64,000 nt of DNA from Aliterella atlantica CENA595 (GTDB lineage Bacteria > Cyanobacteriota > Cyanobacteriia > Cyanobacteriales > Chroococcidiopsidaceae): NCBI RefSeq assembly GCF_000952155.1, contig NZ_JYON01000015.1:56905-120904 (forward strand). Reading direction: 5' to 3'. The position numbers and the translations under genes are program-made. The notes beneath the pieces were generated by a model that searched no databases, was not told the origin of the DNA, and saw only the letters and a program-made list of their open reading frames with translations. This document shows positions 27,897 to 37,078 of the stretch, piece by piece (within the stretch, counting starts at the first letter, position 1; each line of letters starts with the position of its first letter).

Positions 27897-30059
27897 TTAA
27901 GCCGATCGGGGTTGCCAAGGTTTTGCTTTCACCTCAATTTTGCCCGATCGCACAAGAGCATCCCAACAGGTACGATCGCCTTCCCGCCAAAATTTTAAGT
28001 CAACGATCGCATTGCCAACCTCTAGTCCAGAAAGCGTTATATCAGACAGCCAGTCTGGAAGATAAGGATCGACATAAAGGTAGCCACCAGGTGCGTCGGC
28101 TTGGATACCGAGCATTGACTGAAGCAATTGAAACACAGACGCGGCTGCCCAGCCATGTGGGACGTTCGCGTCTAGATACGGAACTGGGAACGTTCCTGGT
28201 CGGCACTCAATACCCGCATACAATTCTGGCAAGCGATCGCTAGCGAAATAGGTGCCAGCATTGAAAATGCCCTGTGCCACCTGTGCCGCTTCTAGGGCGA
28301 AGCCATAACGTTTAAAGCCTAGGGCAATGATACTATTGTCGTGAGGCCACACAGAACCCCGGTGATAGGAAAAGGGATTGCAAGCAGGGTTTTGAGTTGA
28401 TAGAGTGCGAATGCCCCAACCAGTCCACATATCAGGTTGCAGGAGTCGCTGTACCACCCTTGCGGCACGATCGGGTCTAGCAATACCGCTCCAGAGGCAG
28501 TGTCCTGTATTGGAAGCTACAGAGCGCACTGGTTGCTTATCAGGGTCGAGGGCAAAGGCATAGCAGTCCAACTCCTCGCACCAGAATTTTTCTTCAAAGC
28601 GGTTTTGCAGAGCGGCGGCTTTGGTTCTGAGTGTGGCAGCGCGATCGCTTTCTCCCAACGCCTCAAAAACTTCCGCCATCCGCATTTGAGCATCAAACGC
28701 ATAACCCTGGAGTTCGCACAGAGCTATAGGTGCTTTGACCTGGCTACCATCCGGGTAGACGATAGAGTCTCCCGAATCTTTCCAGCCTTGGTTTTCTATG
28801 CCGCGTGCAGAGCGGGTTTGATACTCTTGAAACCCGTCACCGTCGCGATCGCCATAGCGATCGATCCATTCTAGGCAACGTAATGCCGCTTCTCTGTGTT
28901 CTTGTAGCAGCGACTCATCCCCTAGCCATTTCCACGCTTCATGCAGCAAGATTAAAAATAGCGGCGTAGCATCGGCAGTACCGTAGTAGGGCGTGTGCGG
29001 CACTTGTCTTAAGTACGCAAGTTCCCCCCGACGAATTTCGTGCAAAATTTTCCCAGGTTCGGCATCGCGCCAATCATCGTCCTCGGTTGCCTGCAACTGT
29101 GCCAGTTTTTTCAGCGTTCCCCGCGCAAAATTGGCATGGGCGATCGTGGTTTGCAGGCTAACAATCAAACTGTCTCGCCCAAATAAAGTGACAAACTTGG
29201 GTACACCTGCCGCTGGTAGCCAAATATCAGGTTCAACATCATAATCGAATAAGCGCAGCGCCCCTATATCCTCAACAGATTGGCGGTAAAGGCGATTAAC
29301 TGCCTCGTTACACGAGTTGACAGCCGTAACACTGTTCAGCCAATCGTGGTATAGTCTTTCTACTTCGGTGTTGATAATCTGGTTGTCCACCATTGCCTCG
29401 TAGCAAAAATTGACTGGCTTGCGAACGCGATCGTTGCCTGCTAAGGTATAGCCACAGCAGGCGTGCCAGGTTTCACTAGGTTGCAGCTTTATTTCAAAGG
29501 TAATGCGTCCGTTGGCAAAGTGCGGTGGGCAGGAGCAATTACTGATTTTGTAGGTCAGGCGACGAAAGAAATCTCCGTTGGTGTAAGTTGTAGATAGCTC
29601 GTTATTTTCTTCATCCCAACGAGTTTCAAGCCGTCCTCGTCGCACGAATTGACGCGACTCCACTTCAAAAATATCGGCAAAGTCCGATCGCAGCGCAATT
29701 TCTAAATTAAACTGGACGGATGCAAGTCCATAATTAATCAGGTCAAGGTCTTCGTGAACTCCCTCTTGCACCGTGCGACTAATCGCCAATGACAGCGTTC
29801 CAGCAGGAATCTTGCCATCTCTAGACGTAAACTCTGGATTGGTTAGCTCAATTCGAGCAGCGTAGTAGGTGGGTGTTGTCGAGGTCAGACGCTCCCAGGC
29901 ATGACCGTCTATATAGCAGGCATAGTAGCTCAAAAAGCGAGTGTCGTCGGAGAAGATGCCAAAATAACTGTTGGGCTGAATTTGTCCCGCCAGGTCAGTT
30001 ACCATAAAGGTACTGCTATGATTAATTCTTAAAATCGGTTTTTCAATACTAATCCGCAT
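27897..30059 (-). CDS. amylo-alpha-1,6-glucosidase / glycogen debranching-like protein
   Basis: A 720-aa protein with an N-terminal debranching-enzyme beta domain (about 10-200, including FSDDTRFLSYYACYIDG) and a C-terminal (alpha/alpha)6 glucosidase domain (about 270-690, including SYHRGSVWPHDNSIIALGF). This architecture belongs to putative debranching enzymes that cleave alpha-1,6 branches of glycogen or act on related glucosides. AGGAGCAAT precedes the ATG at 30059. The gluconolactonase and glucose dehydrogenase follow on the same strand, suggesting a pathway from a glucan or glucoside to gluconate. Confidence 0.87.
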   Translation of the reverse strand: MRISIEKPILRINHSSTFMVTDLAGQIQPNSYFGIFSDDTRFLSYYACYIDGHAWERLTSTTPTYYAARIELTNPEFTSRDGKIPAGTLSLAISRTVQEGVHEDLDLINYGLASVQFNLEIALRSDFADIFEVESRQFVRRGRLETRWDEENNELSTTYTNGDFFRRLTYKISNCSCPPHFANGRITFEIKLQPSETWHACCGYTLAGNDRVRKPVNFCYEAMVDNQIINTEVERLYHDWLNSVTAVNSCNEAVNRLYRQSVEDIGALRLFDYDVEPDIWLPAAGVPKFVTLFGRDSLIVSLQTTIAHANFARGTLKKLAQLQATEDDDWRDAEPGKILHEIRRGELAYLRQVPHTPYYGTADATPLFLILLHEAWKWLGDESLLQEHREAALRCLEWIDRYGDRDGDGFQEYQTRSARGIENQGWKDSGDSIVYPDGSQVKAPIALCELQGYAFDAQMRMAEVFEALGESDRAATLRTKAAALQNRFEEKFWCEELDCYAFALDPDKQPVRSVASNTGHCLWSGIARPDRAARVVQRLLQPDMWTGWGIRTLSTQNPACNPFSYHRGSVWPHDNSIIALGFKRYGFALEAAQVAQGIFNAGTYFASDRLPELYAGIECRPGTFPVPYLDANVPHGWAAASVFQLLQSMLGIQADAPGGYLYVDPYLPDWLSDITLSGLEVGNAIVDLKFWREGDRTCWDALVRSGKIEVKAKPWQPRSA

Positions 30060-30489
30060 ACATTGCTCCTGCTATCAACGTCTGTATGCTTGTTCGTGCC
30101 TAAGAGGGGTCGAGAAATCTGTTGTTTTAGTATTAAATTGACATTTCAAACTTGTAGTGACTTAAACTGTAACACCTCTGTTTGAAAGAACTTGCTGTAA
30201 CTGGGCTTCTCGATCTTTGGTTAGCGAGGTACGCGATACTTTACCGCCAATGCCAACTGCTGCTAACACCTTATTCCCGTAACTTTTAATACCTTGCGCG
30301 ATCGCGCTCTACGTCCCAAATGTGCAATGTACAACATGACAGCGCGATCGCGCTGTTCTTTTTACCTTGTAACTACAGGTGTTTGATTCCAACTACCAGA
30401 GAAAACAAACTCTATTAAAGGTTTGCGCTCTTTTAGGGCATTCTCTGGTTGCTGCAACTTTATATCTGCAATTACAAGAGTGCTATTTA
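30060..30489. other. gap with a possible gene remnant and two extended HIP1 palindromes
   Basis: No complete gene. On the minus strand a 44-codon open frame ends at 30162 (…SYGNKVLAAVGIGGKVSRTS…) and looks like the tail of a lost coding region, but I do not recognise it. The 12-base palindrome GCGCGATCGCGC occurs twice, at 30296-30307 and 30342-30353. Confidence 0.4.
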
Positions 30490-31062
30490 CTACTGATCTA
30501 ACCAGCTAAATAGCCCTAGTGCAGTCACGCTCCCAACAAAATGAGCGCCAATCAGATTGACGTTTGCTAATACTACAAAAATATCCAACGGACGAATAAA
30601 ATTCTTGGATGTATAAACTGCAACGCCTTGAGGTATTGCTATAGCCTTTGCTGCGACCACAGCAATAGTTAGTTCCGATGCTAAAAAAGCCAAGCCAAGA
30701 CCGATCGAACTCACAATTAATCCTGTATTTAATACTCGAATTACATCTTGTTTTGTGGGGTGTAATTCACGACTAGGTGACTGTAAAAGCTTGTCCAAAC
30801 GCCTGTAACGAAAAGACAAATACAGCCTGAAGCACAGCACTAAAATTCCACAAATCCCTAAAAAAACGCCAAACCCCATGACGGGATTTGTCGTTGTTTG
30901 GACAGTAACATTGCGGCTAAATACAGCCAACAGTAAAGCTAAAAAAGATACAGCACCGAGTGCTAACTGTACCCAGAAGCTAATCCGCCTGACTACATGA
31001 AAAGTTGCGGCAAATCGTTGTTTAGTCGGTGCAGGTAAGTAGGAGTTTAATTCACTTGTCAT
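30490..31062 (-). CDS. DUF3611 family membrane protein
   Basis: A 190-aa cyanobacterial/plastid membrane protein of unknown function with about four helices. The family start LPAPTKQRFAATFHVVRRISFWVQLALG is plain. I place the start at 31062 (MTSELNSYLPAPTKQR), because the 14 residues before it in the longer frame are not conserved in the family. A shortened copy of the same N terminus occurs at 47164-47253. It is the last gene of the run ending after HtrA, both on the minus strand. Confidence 0.87.
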   Translation of the reverse strand: MTSELNSYLPAPTKQRFAATFHVVRRISFWVQLALGAVSFLALLLAVFSRNVTVQTTTNPVMGFGVFLGICGILVLCFRLYLSFRYRRLDKLLQSPSRELHPTKQDVIRVLNTGLIVSSIGLGLAFLASELTIAVVAAKAIAIPQGVAVYTSKNFIRPLDIFVVLANVNLIGAHFVGSVTALGLFSWLDQ

Positions 31063-31171
31063 ATTTGTTTTTCTTAAGAATGATAAAATGTTTTTTGTCT
31101 GCAATCAAAGTTTTCATTCAACAGTTCTACGCTTGAAGGATAGCGCCAAAAGTTGCTAATAACTTCTACTT

Positions 31172-32335
31172 TTAGCTAGATGAAGCTGCTGGTAATTGTT
31201 CTGGTCTAACTGTAATAGTTTGAGGTAAATTATTGCGGCTAACTTCAAATTGCAAAGTGCTTCCTCTTGGCGTTGCTTCTATTTGATCTTGCACTTGGTC
31301 GGCGTTTTGAACTGTTGCTCCTTTGACTTGGGTAATCACATCGCCAGGTCGTAAACCACCACGCGCTGCTGGAGAATTAGCAGCTACATCTACGATTAAA
31401 ACTCCTTGCTCGCGATCTACTTTAAAACCAAGATTGCTTTGGTTGATTTCTTGAGCAATAGCAGGTGTCAATTCAATCAAACGAATGCCTATGTAGGGAT
31501 GATAAACTTGACCAGTGGCGATTAATTGGTTGGCAACCCGCTGTGCTGTGTCAATTGGTATTGCAAAGCCCAATCCTTGCGCGCCGCCAATAATTGCTGT
31601 ATTCACACCAATTACCGCTCCTTGCTCATTTAGTAATGGTCCGCCAGAGTTACCCGGATTAATTGCCGTATCGGTTTGGATAAAATCAAGGCGCTTGTCT
31701 CGAATACCGATATCAGAGCCACTGCGTCCAGTAGCACTAACAATACCTTGAGTAACTGTGTTATTTAAACCTAAAGGATTACCAATGGCGATCGCCCATT
31801 GTCCGGCAACTATATTATCAGAATTTGCTAGTTGAACTGTGGGTAAATTATTTGCTTCAATTTTGACTACAGCTACATCTGTGACTGGATCTGCACCGAT
31901 AACTTTACCAGCATAACTTCTGCCTTCCCTGAGAGTAACTGTAACTTCATCGGCATTTTCCACAACATGGGCATTAGTCAAAAGGCGACCATCGGCACTA
32001 ATAATAAATCCAGAACCACTGCCGCGTACGATTCGCTGCTGAGGTACTTCGCTACCAAAAAAACGCTCCAATAAAGAATCTCTATTTTCCGGCGCAGCGA
32101 GGGTGCGGGTGGCATCGATACGCACCACTGCTGGACCTGCCTTTTGAGCAACCTCGGCAACAAAATTGATATTATTCGGCTGGGTGGCAACTTGATTAGG
32201 CGAATTTTGTTGAGTATTGCTGGCATCAGGTTGTGTTTGTGTAGCTTGCCTATTTCTAATATCAGTACATCCTATACTGCTGCCAATAATCAACATTGCT
32301 AGATAGAGCTTAGGTTCTCTCTTGAAACACTTCAT
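31172..32335 (-). CDS. HtrA/Deg family serine protease
   Basis: A periplasmic or thylakoid-lumenal quality-control protease (HhoA/HhoB/HtrA group), 387 aa from the ATG at 32335. A signal sequence with a lipobox-like IGC suggests lipid anchoring. The catalytic triad is visible as His in LTNAHVVENADEV, Asp in DPVTDVAVVKI and Ser in NPGNSGGPLLN. One PDZ domain follows (about 275-370, GVLIVDVAANSPAARGGLRPGDVI). AGGTGAG upstream of 32335 supports that start over 32374. It is divergent from the PRC-barrel gene, with a tandem repeat in the shared gap. Confidence 0.94.
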   Translation of the reverse strand: MKCFKREPKLYLAMLIIGSSIGCTDIRNRQATQTQPDASNTQQNSPNQVATQPNNINFVAEVAQKAGPAVVRIDATRTLAAPENRDSLLERFFGSEVPQQRIVRGSGSGFIISADGRLLTNAHVVENADEVTVTLREGRSYAGKVIGADPVTDVAVVKIEANNLPTVQLANSDNIVAGQWAIAIGNPLGLNNTVTQGIVSATGRSGSDIGIRDKRLDFIQTDTAINPGNSGGPLLNEQGAVIGVNTAIIGGAQGLGFAIPIDTAQRVANQLIATGQVYHPYIGIRLIELTPAIAQEINQSNLGFKVDREQGVLIVDVAANSPAARGGLRPGDVITQVKGATVQNADQVQDQIEATPRGSTLQFEVSRNNLPQTITVRPEQLPAASSS

Positions 32336-32652
32336 AGTTATAAAACTCACCTGTATCAGTATATTTGGTAGCAAGTGAATTATTCATACATTTTTCACTG
32401 ATTACCCTATATTTTTTACATAATTAGCTTATAAAAATAATTTATTTTCAAAATCATCTTTAAGTATTAAGTAGTTTATTTTCAAAATCATCTTTAAGTG
32501 GTAAGTAGTCAATTAATTAAAGATACAATTACTACTAATAATACTTAAGTTTTTAAATAAAATGCATATTCATACTTTGGGTAGATATAGTAAATGACCA
32601 TAATTTGATTTTTATTAATTAAGTGTTTTAAAACAACTTGAATAGGATTGAT
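32336..32652. promoter_or_regulatory. AT-rich divergent promoter region
   Basis: 317 bases between the divergent htrA-like and PRC-barrel genes. It is strongly AT-rich and holds a 34-bp tandem duplication (listed separately). I see no confident -35/-10 pair, but both promoters must lie here. Confidence 0.5.
32441..32508. repeat. 34-bp tandem direct repeat in the divergent promoter region
   Basis: Two adjacent 34-base copies (32441-32474 and 32475-32508) beginning TTTATTTTCAAAATCATC and ending TAAGTAG differ at only two positions. They sit between htrA and the PRC-barrel gene. They could be tandem regulator sites or a recent slippage duplication. Confidence 0.85.
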
Positions 32653-33570
32653 ATGGTTCTTTACAAACTCAAAGATTTCGATTCAGATTACCAAGACGCT
32701 GCTGGTCGTGATGATATTGTCGGGCTTGATGTTTACACAGACCAAGATGATGAAAAGGTTGGTAGCGTCAAAAACATTTTAGTTGATGAAGCAGGTCGTT
32801 TCCGGTATTTAGTTGTTGATACGGGATTTTGGATTTTTGGCAAGCAAGTATTACTGCCTGTTGGGCGTACTCGGATTTTTCCTAGTAGCAAACGGGTGTA
32901 TGCTTTAGGTTTCACTAAAGAGCAAGCACAGAATCTGCCTGAGTTTAATGATGACTTAAGAATCGATAACGATTATGAAGAGCAAGTAAGAGGAGTTTAT
33001 CGCACTGCGCCCATAGAAAGGTCAGCAGCTTTGGAATCATCAGCACCTTTAGACACACCGAAGGCATATCAAGCTCCTACAACAGAAGCTATCCCCGCTC
33101 CGGCTCCTGCTGCAAATTATGACCGAAGTACCTACACTTACGAGCAAGAGCCACATCTGTACGATATCAACCATCAAGATCAACAAACGCTCAAATTGTA
33201 CGAAGAGAGGCTAGTTGCATCCAAACAGCGCCGCAGTGCAGGAGAAGTAGCAATTGGCAAACGTGTCGAAACCGAAACAGCACAAGTTTCAGTTCCCATC
33301 GAAAGAGAGCAAGTTGTGATTGAGCGAGTGACTCCAACTAATGCTGGTACGCCAGTTTCGCCTACTACTGGTGCTTTCCAGGAAGGGGAAGTAGCACACG
33401 TGCAACTCTACGAAGAAACTCCTGATATTCGCAAAGAAACCGTTGTGGGTGAGGAAGTAAGAATCAGGAAAGAGGTAGAGCAAGATACTGTTGAAGCCCA
33501 AGAAACAGTCCGCCGCGAAAAGCTAGATATTAATACCCAAAATCCTTCAGATGTAGATAGAAGAATCTAA
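32653..33570 (+). CDS. PRC-barrel and DUF2382 (AvaK/YsnF-like) protein
   Basis: A soluble stress-associated protein of 305 aa. An N-terminal PRC-barrel (about 25-100, DIVGLDVYTDQDDEKVGSVK and YLVVDTGFWIFGKQVLLPVG) is joined by an Ala/Pro linker to a C-terminal DUF2382 domain (about 180-295). The latter has the repeated charged pattern VETETAQVSVPIEREQVVIE and ETVVGEEVRIRKEVEQDTV. Such proteins are induced by salt, desiccation and akinete formation in cyanobacteria; the molecular role is unknown. I start at the ATG at 32653, with AGGATT just upstream, rather than the TTG at 32638. Confidence 0.9.
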   Translation: MVLYKLKDFDSDYQDAAGRDDIVGLDVYTDQDDEKVGSVKNILVDEAGRFRYLVVDTGFWIFGKQVLLPVGRTRIFPSSKRVYALGFTKEQAQNLPEFNDDLRIDNDYEEQVRGVYRTAPIERSAALESSAPLDTPKAYQAPTTEAIPAPAPAANYDRSTYTYEQEPHLYDINHQDQQTLKLYEERLVASKQRRSAGEVAIGKRVETETAQVSVPIEREQVVIERVTPTNAGTPVSPTTGAFQEGEVAHVQLYEETPDIRKETVVGEEVRIRKEVEQDTVEAQETVRREKLDINTQNPSDVDRRI

Positions 33571-33873
33571 GGATTTTTCATTTAATAATCTTTAGGTATG
33601 GCGACATCTGAGATGCCCTCTTTTAATATGGGTATCTTCAGATGTTATTAATAGCTGATGCAAATATTTGCTACTGCAAGTCATGTTTATCTCCGACTGG
33701 CTTTTGAGCAAATAGAGATGCTTTTAATGGAATGCGGTTTTTCGAGCTTAGAATGACTGCACCATATTGAAAGGTCGAGCGAGAGATTAACTATAGATTA
33801 TTCACTATAACTAATTTTAGTGAATGTAATGCTGTCGTTAAGCTTTTTTAGGGGTACTCTAGCGTAAATATCT
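33571..33873. other. gap with a strong hairpin
   Basis: No gene seen. The notable element is the stem at 33604-33645, listed separately. The remainder is AT-rich, and the upstream region of the invertase gene has no clear ribosome binding site. Confidence 0.5.
33604..33645 (+). terminator. terminator-like hairpin after the PRC-barrel gene
   Basis: ACATCTGAGATGCCC pairs with GGGTATCTTCAGATGT (one bulge, one G-T pair) around an AT-rich loop, 34 bases after the stop codon. Only a short T/A tract follows, so termination efficiency is uncertain. Confidence 0.6.
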
Positions 33874-35253
33874 ATGTGGGAAGAAGCCTGGCAACTGTTG
33901 GAAAAGTCCATTATTTACTATCAAGGGCGACCAATTGGTACGCTTGCGGCTCAAGACCCTCAACTGCAAGCACTTAATTACGACCAGTGTTTTGTTCGCG
34001 ATTTCGTCCCCTGTGCTTTGCTATTTCTCATGCATGGCAGAACCCAAATCGTGCGAAACTTCTTAATCGAAACGCTAGCAATGCAACAAAACCACGATCG
34101 CGAAATGGATTGCTTTGCGCCAGGACCAGGTTTGATGCCCGCTAGCTTTAAAGTACAACACGATGGCACGCAGGAATTTATCGTAGCTGATTTTGGCGAA
34201 AGCGCGATCGCTCGCGTTCCTCCGGTTGATTCTTGTTTGTGGTGGATGCTGCTATTACGAGCTTACGTTAAAGCCACAGGAGATATTGCGCTTGCTCATC
34301 AAGAGGATGTACAAACGGGAATCAAACTGATTCTAGATTTGTGTCTAGCGCATCGGTTTTCCATGTATCCTACCTTGCCAGTTCTCGATGGTGCGTTTAT
34401 GATCGACCGTCGGATGGGAGTTGGCGGGCATCCCTTGGAAATTCAAGTATTGTTCTATGCTGCTTTGCGGACAGCAAAAGAACTGTTATTGCCTGAAAAT
34501 GGTGGCGACTTCTATCTTCAATCTGTTTCCCAAAGGTTGGGTGCTTTAAGATACCACATTCGCGAATACTACTGGTTAAATTTGCAGCGAGTCAATGAAA
34601 TTTATCGTTTTAAAAATGACGAGTTTGGTAAAGAAGTAGCTAACAAATTCAACATTCATCCCGAATCAATCCCCGCATGGTTAACCCAGTGGTTGCCCGA
34701 AACAGCAGGCTACTTAGCAGGAAATTTGGGACCAGGACACATGGATTTTCGCTTTTTCGCCTTGGGCAACTTAATGGCGATTTTAGTTTCTCCAGCCAGC
34801 AGCGAGGAATCGCAAAGCATTATGAATTTATATGACGAGCGCACTTCAGATTTGATGGGATTTATGCCCTTGAAAATTTGCTTTCCGGCGGTAGAAGGAG
34901 TAGAGTGGCGGATTGTGACTGGCTCCGATCCCAAAAACATCCCTTGGTCTTATCACAATGGTGGCAACTGGCCCGTAATACTATGGCTATTTGCTGCTGC
35001 CGCGCAAAAAACAGGGCGGCAAGCACTGGCACAAAAAGCGATCGCTCTTGCCGAATCTCGTTTAGTTGAAGATAGATTTCCTGAGTATTATGACGGCAAG
35101 CAAGGACGATTGATAGGTAAAGAAGCCAGAATTTATCACACTTGGACGATTGCCGGATTGCTAGCTGCAAAAGAGATAATGAATAACCCAAAACATATCG
35201 AGTTATTCAGTTTCGATGAGGAAGCTGAAAGTCCAGTTTGTGGGTTGCGGTAA
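33874..35253 (+). CDS. alkaline/neutral invertase (GH100)
   Basis: Hydrolyses sucrose to glucose and fructose in the cytoplasm. The 459-aa length and (alpha/alpha)6 pattern match cyanobacterial GH100 invertases. The predicted acid Asp is in [18 protein letters not shown] and the second acid Glu in [16 protein letters not shown]. Further family blocks are [14 protein letters not shown] [10 protein letters not shown] and [10 protein letters not shown] near the C terminus. In this neighbourhood (stress proteins, debranching enzyme, glucose dehydrogenase) it suggests turnover of sucrose as a compatible solute. The ATG at 33874 lacks an obvious ribosome binding site. Confidence 0.94.
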   Translation: MWEEAWQLLEKSIIYYQGRPIGTLAAQDPQLQALNYDQCFVRDFVPCALLFLMHGRTQIVRNFLIETLAMQQNHDREMDCFAPGPGLMPASFKVQHDGTQEFIVADFGESAIARVPPVDSCLWWMLLLRAYVKATGDIALAHQEDVQTGIKLILDLCLAHRFSMYPTLPVLDGAFMIDRRMGVGGHPLEIQVLFYAALRTAKELLLPENGGDFYLQSVSQRLGALRYHIREYYWLNLQRVNEIYRFKNDEFGKEVANKFNIHPESIPAWLTQWLPETAGYLAGNLGPGHMDFRFFALGNLMAILVSPASSEESQSIMNLYDERTSDLMGFMPLKICFPAVEGVEWRIVTGSDPKNIPWSYHNGGNWPVILWLFAAAAQKTGRQALAQKAIALAESRLVEDRFPEYYDGKQGRLIGKEARIYHTWTIAGLLAAKEIMNNPKHIELFSFDEEAESPVCGLR

Positions 35254-35301
35254 GGTAACGAAAAATCTACCACTACACTGTATAAAAAAAAGGAGCTCTA
35301 T

Positions 35302-35859
35302 ATGAGAGTTGAAGATCCTGAAGTTAGAGATAGAGAACGAACTGGTGGATCGGGAACAGAGATTGTAGTTGGTGTCTTGTTAGTGATTTTAGGACTAATC
35401 GCTATTGCTCGACCCTTATACGCAACGATTGCTTCGACTATGGTGTTTGGTTGGCTGTTCATTTTTGCGGGCATTGCTCAAATAGTCTATGCTTTTGGGT
35501 CAAAGGGAGCAGGTCAGGTTATTTGGAAAGTGCTGTTAGGTGTTCTCTATCTTGGCGCTGGCATTATTGTCTTATCCAACGTCCTTGGGGGAGCGATCGC
35601 ACTCACGTTAATATTAGGAATTACCATCTTTGCTCAAGGCGTGCTGCAAACGATTTTAGCTTTCCAGATACGTCCTGCTCGTAGTTGGGGTTGGGTGTTA
35701 TTCGGTGGAATTTTAGCAATTATTTTGGGGATTCTCCTTTGGTCGCAATGGCCCTTCAATGCACCTTGGCTGATCGGGACTTGGGTAGGAATTGTCCTTT
35801 TGTTTGATGGCATTAGGATGATTACCCTAGGTTCATTACCGCGTTATAACCAGCCTTGA
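35302..35859 (+). CDS. HdeD family membrane protein
   Basis: A 185-aa inner-membrane protein of the HdeD/DUF308 family, six helices in three hairpins, with the family pattern GVLLVILGLIAIARP, FAGIAQIVYAF and WVLFGGILAIILGILLW. In enterobacteria HdeD acts in acid resistance; in cyanobacteria the role is not known. A very good AAAGGAGCT lies before the ATG at 35302. It follows the invertase gene by 48 bases on the same strand. Confidence 0.9.
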   Translation: MRVEDPEVRDRERTGGSGTEIVVGVLLVILGLIAIARPLYATIASTMVFGWLFIFAGIAQIVYAFGSKGAGQVIWKVLLGVLYLGAGIIVLSNVLGGAIALTLILGITIFAQGVLQTILAFQIRPARSWGWVLFGGILAIILGILLWSQWPFNAPWLIGTWVGIVLLFDGIRMITLGSLPRYNQP

Positions 35860-35872
35860 GTGAGCGATCGCA
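35851..35872 (+). repeat. 22-bp repeat, copy 1
   Basis: Begins CAGCCTTGAG and ends with HIP1-like GCGATCGCA, covering the last codons and stop of the HdeD gene. An identical 22 bases occurs at 37008-37029, after the DoxX gene. Confidence 0.8.
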
Positions 35873-36028
35873 GCTAACGCAATGCTTAAGAAAAACAATT
35901 AAGTTTAGGTTAAGCAGTCAAGCTAAAAGAGTGTAGTCCAACAATTCATCATCATGCAGTCGGCGTGTTTGTCGATCGCGCGTGCGATCGAATCTGCACT
36001 CTAGCAACTTGAACAGGCTGAATTCCCC

Positions 36029-36471
36029 ATGCACAAAGTCTCTGTTGTTGCCAAACAAAGCGATCCTCAAAACTCTGAGATTCAGGCTGAAAACAAATTC
36101 AAGCGACATGAAACCATCCAAGAGCTAGAACATGACGTAATTGATGGTGGTGTCTTGGGTGGGATGACTGGAATACTTATTGGTCTGACAATGCTATTGG
36201 TTCTAGGTGTTGGGGCATCTCATTTTTGGGAGCCAAAGCCGCTGTCGTTGGGGCTTTGGTTGGAACATTCTATGCAGGTATTGCAGGGATGATTCTTGGG
36301 GCTGCATTCGGACAAGGCATCTCTACCAAACAAGCTCGTTTTTACGATGAGCAACTCGCTCAAGGGCATTACTTATTGGTGATTGAAGGTAGTGAGGCAA
36401 AATTGAAACAAGCCCAATCTATTCTCAAAGATCGGGGCGTGCAAAACTGGACGGAGCATCGAGTGCTGTAA
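36029..36471 (+). pseudogene. frameshifted general-stress membrane protein
   Basis: The first frame (36029-36292) encodes the N-terminal half of a cyanobacterial general-stress protein (signature around HKVSVVAKQ, then GGVLGGMTGILIG). The second frame (to 36471) carries the C-terminal half (GAKAAVVGALVGTFYAGIAG, then ARFYDEQLAQGHYLLVIEG and ILKDRGVQNW). The switch falls near 36218-36228 at a TTTTT run. The intact paralog at 51940-52476 has the same layout in one frame, so this is a single-base frameshift or a sequencing error rather than two genes. The intact protein would have a glycine-zipper membrane hairpin. Confidence 0.82.
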
Positions 36472-36520
36472 AAAACTAATAATTCTCATCACACTTTAAT
36501 TGCTGAGGGAGCATTTAACA

Positions 36521-36934
36521 ATGAATCAATTTTTGGAAAAATATTCACCCTACATTTATGCAATTTTGCGAATAATTTCTGGTCTTATGTTTGCCATGCA
36601 TGGTAGCCAGAAGGTGTTTGGTATACCAGGGGGCAAATCTCCAGTCCCTTTAGCTTCACTTTTAGGAGTGGGCGGAATTCTCGAACTCGTTTGCGGATTG
36701 CTGATTGCTCTAGGATTTCTAGCAAGTTATGCAGCTTTTGTTGCCAGTGGCGAAATGGCAGTCGCCTACTTCATGATGCACGCTTCACACGGATTTCTGC
36801 CAATCGTAAATCAAGGTGAGTTAGCGGTTCTTTACTGTTTCCTCTTCCTCTACATCGCTGCACGAGGAGCGGGAGTCTGGAGTATTACTTCTATCTTCGG
36901 AAGATCGAGGGCAATGTCTGCGGCGTTGGAATAA
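36521..36934 (+). CDS. DoxX family membrane protein (copy 2)
   Basis: A 137-aa four-helix DoxX protein, nearly the same as the copy at 18806-19219 over its whole length. Both have FAMHGSQKVFGIPG, SPVPLASLLGVG, LELVCGLLIALG and LAVLYCFLFLYIAA. The ATG at 36521 (GAGGGAG about 10 bases upstream) gives the same length as copy 1. It follows the frameshifted stress gene and precedes the holin-like gene, all on the plus strand. The two copies may work with different partners. Confidence 0.88.
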   Translation: MNQFLEKYSPYIYAILRIISGLMFAMHGSQKVFGIPGGKSPVPLASLLGVGGILELVCGLLIALGFLASYAAFVASGEMAVAYFMMHASHGFLPIVNQGELAVLYCFLFLYIAARGAGVWSITSIFGRSRAMSAALE

Positions 36935-37007
36935 AAAGCTTTCATGGCGCTTGAGTGCATAGGTTTTGCGCCGAAAGTGCGGATGCGGTTTGATTTTCAA
37001 CATTACT

Positions 37008-37029
37008 CAGCCTTGAGTGAGCGATCGCA
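37008..37029 (+). repeat. 22-bp repeat, copy 2
   Basis: Identical to 35851-35872. It begins CAGCCTTGAG, so the HdeD-type C-terminal codons and stop are copied into a non-coding gap, which suggests a small local duplication. Confidence 0.8.
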
Positions 37030-37078
37030 AATGCTTTGCTTGGAAAAACCTTCCCAGTTGAATCCCAGGAGTGCATAA

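Noticed and set aside
36029..36471. Two separate small genes
   Set aside because: Comparison with the intact paralog at 51940-52476 shows they are the two halves of one frameshifted gene.
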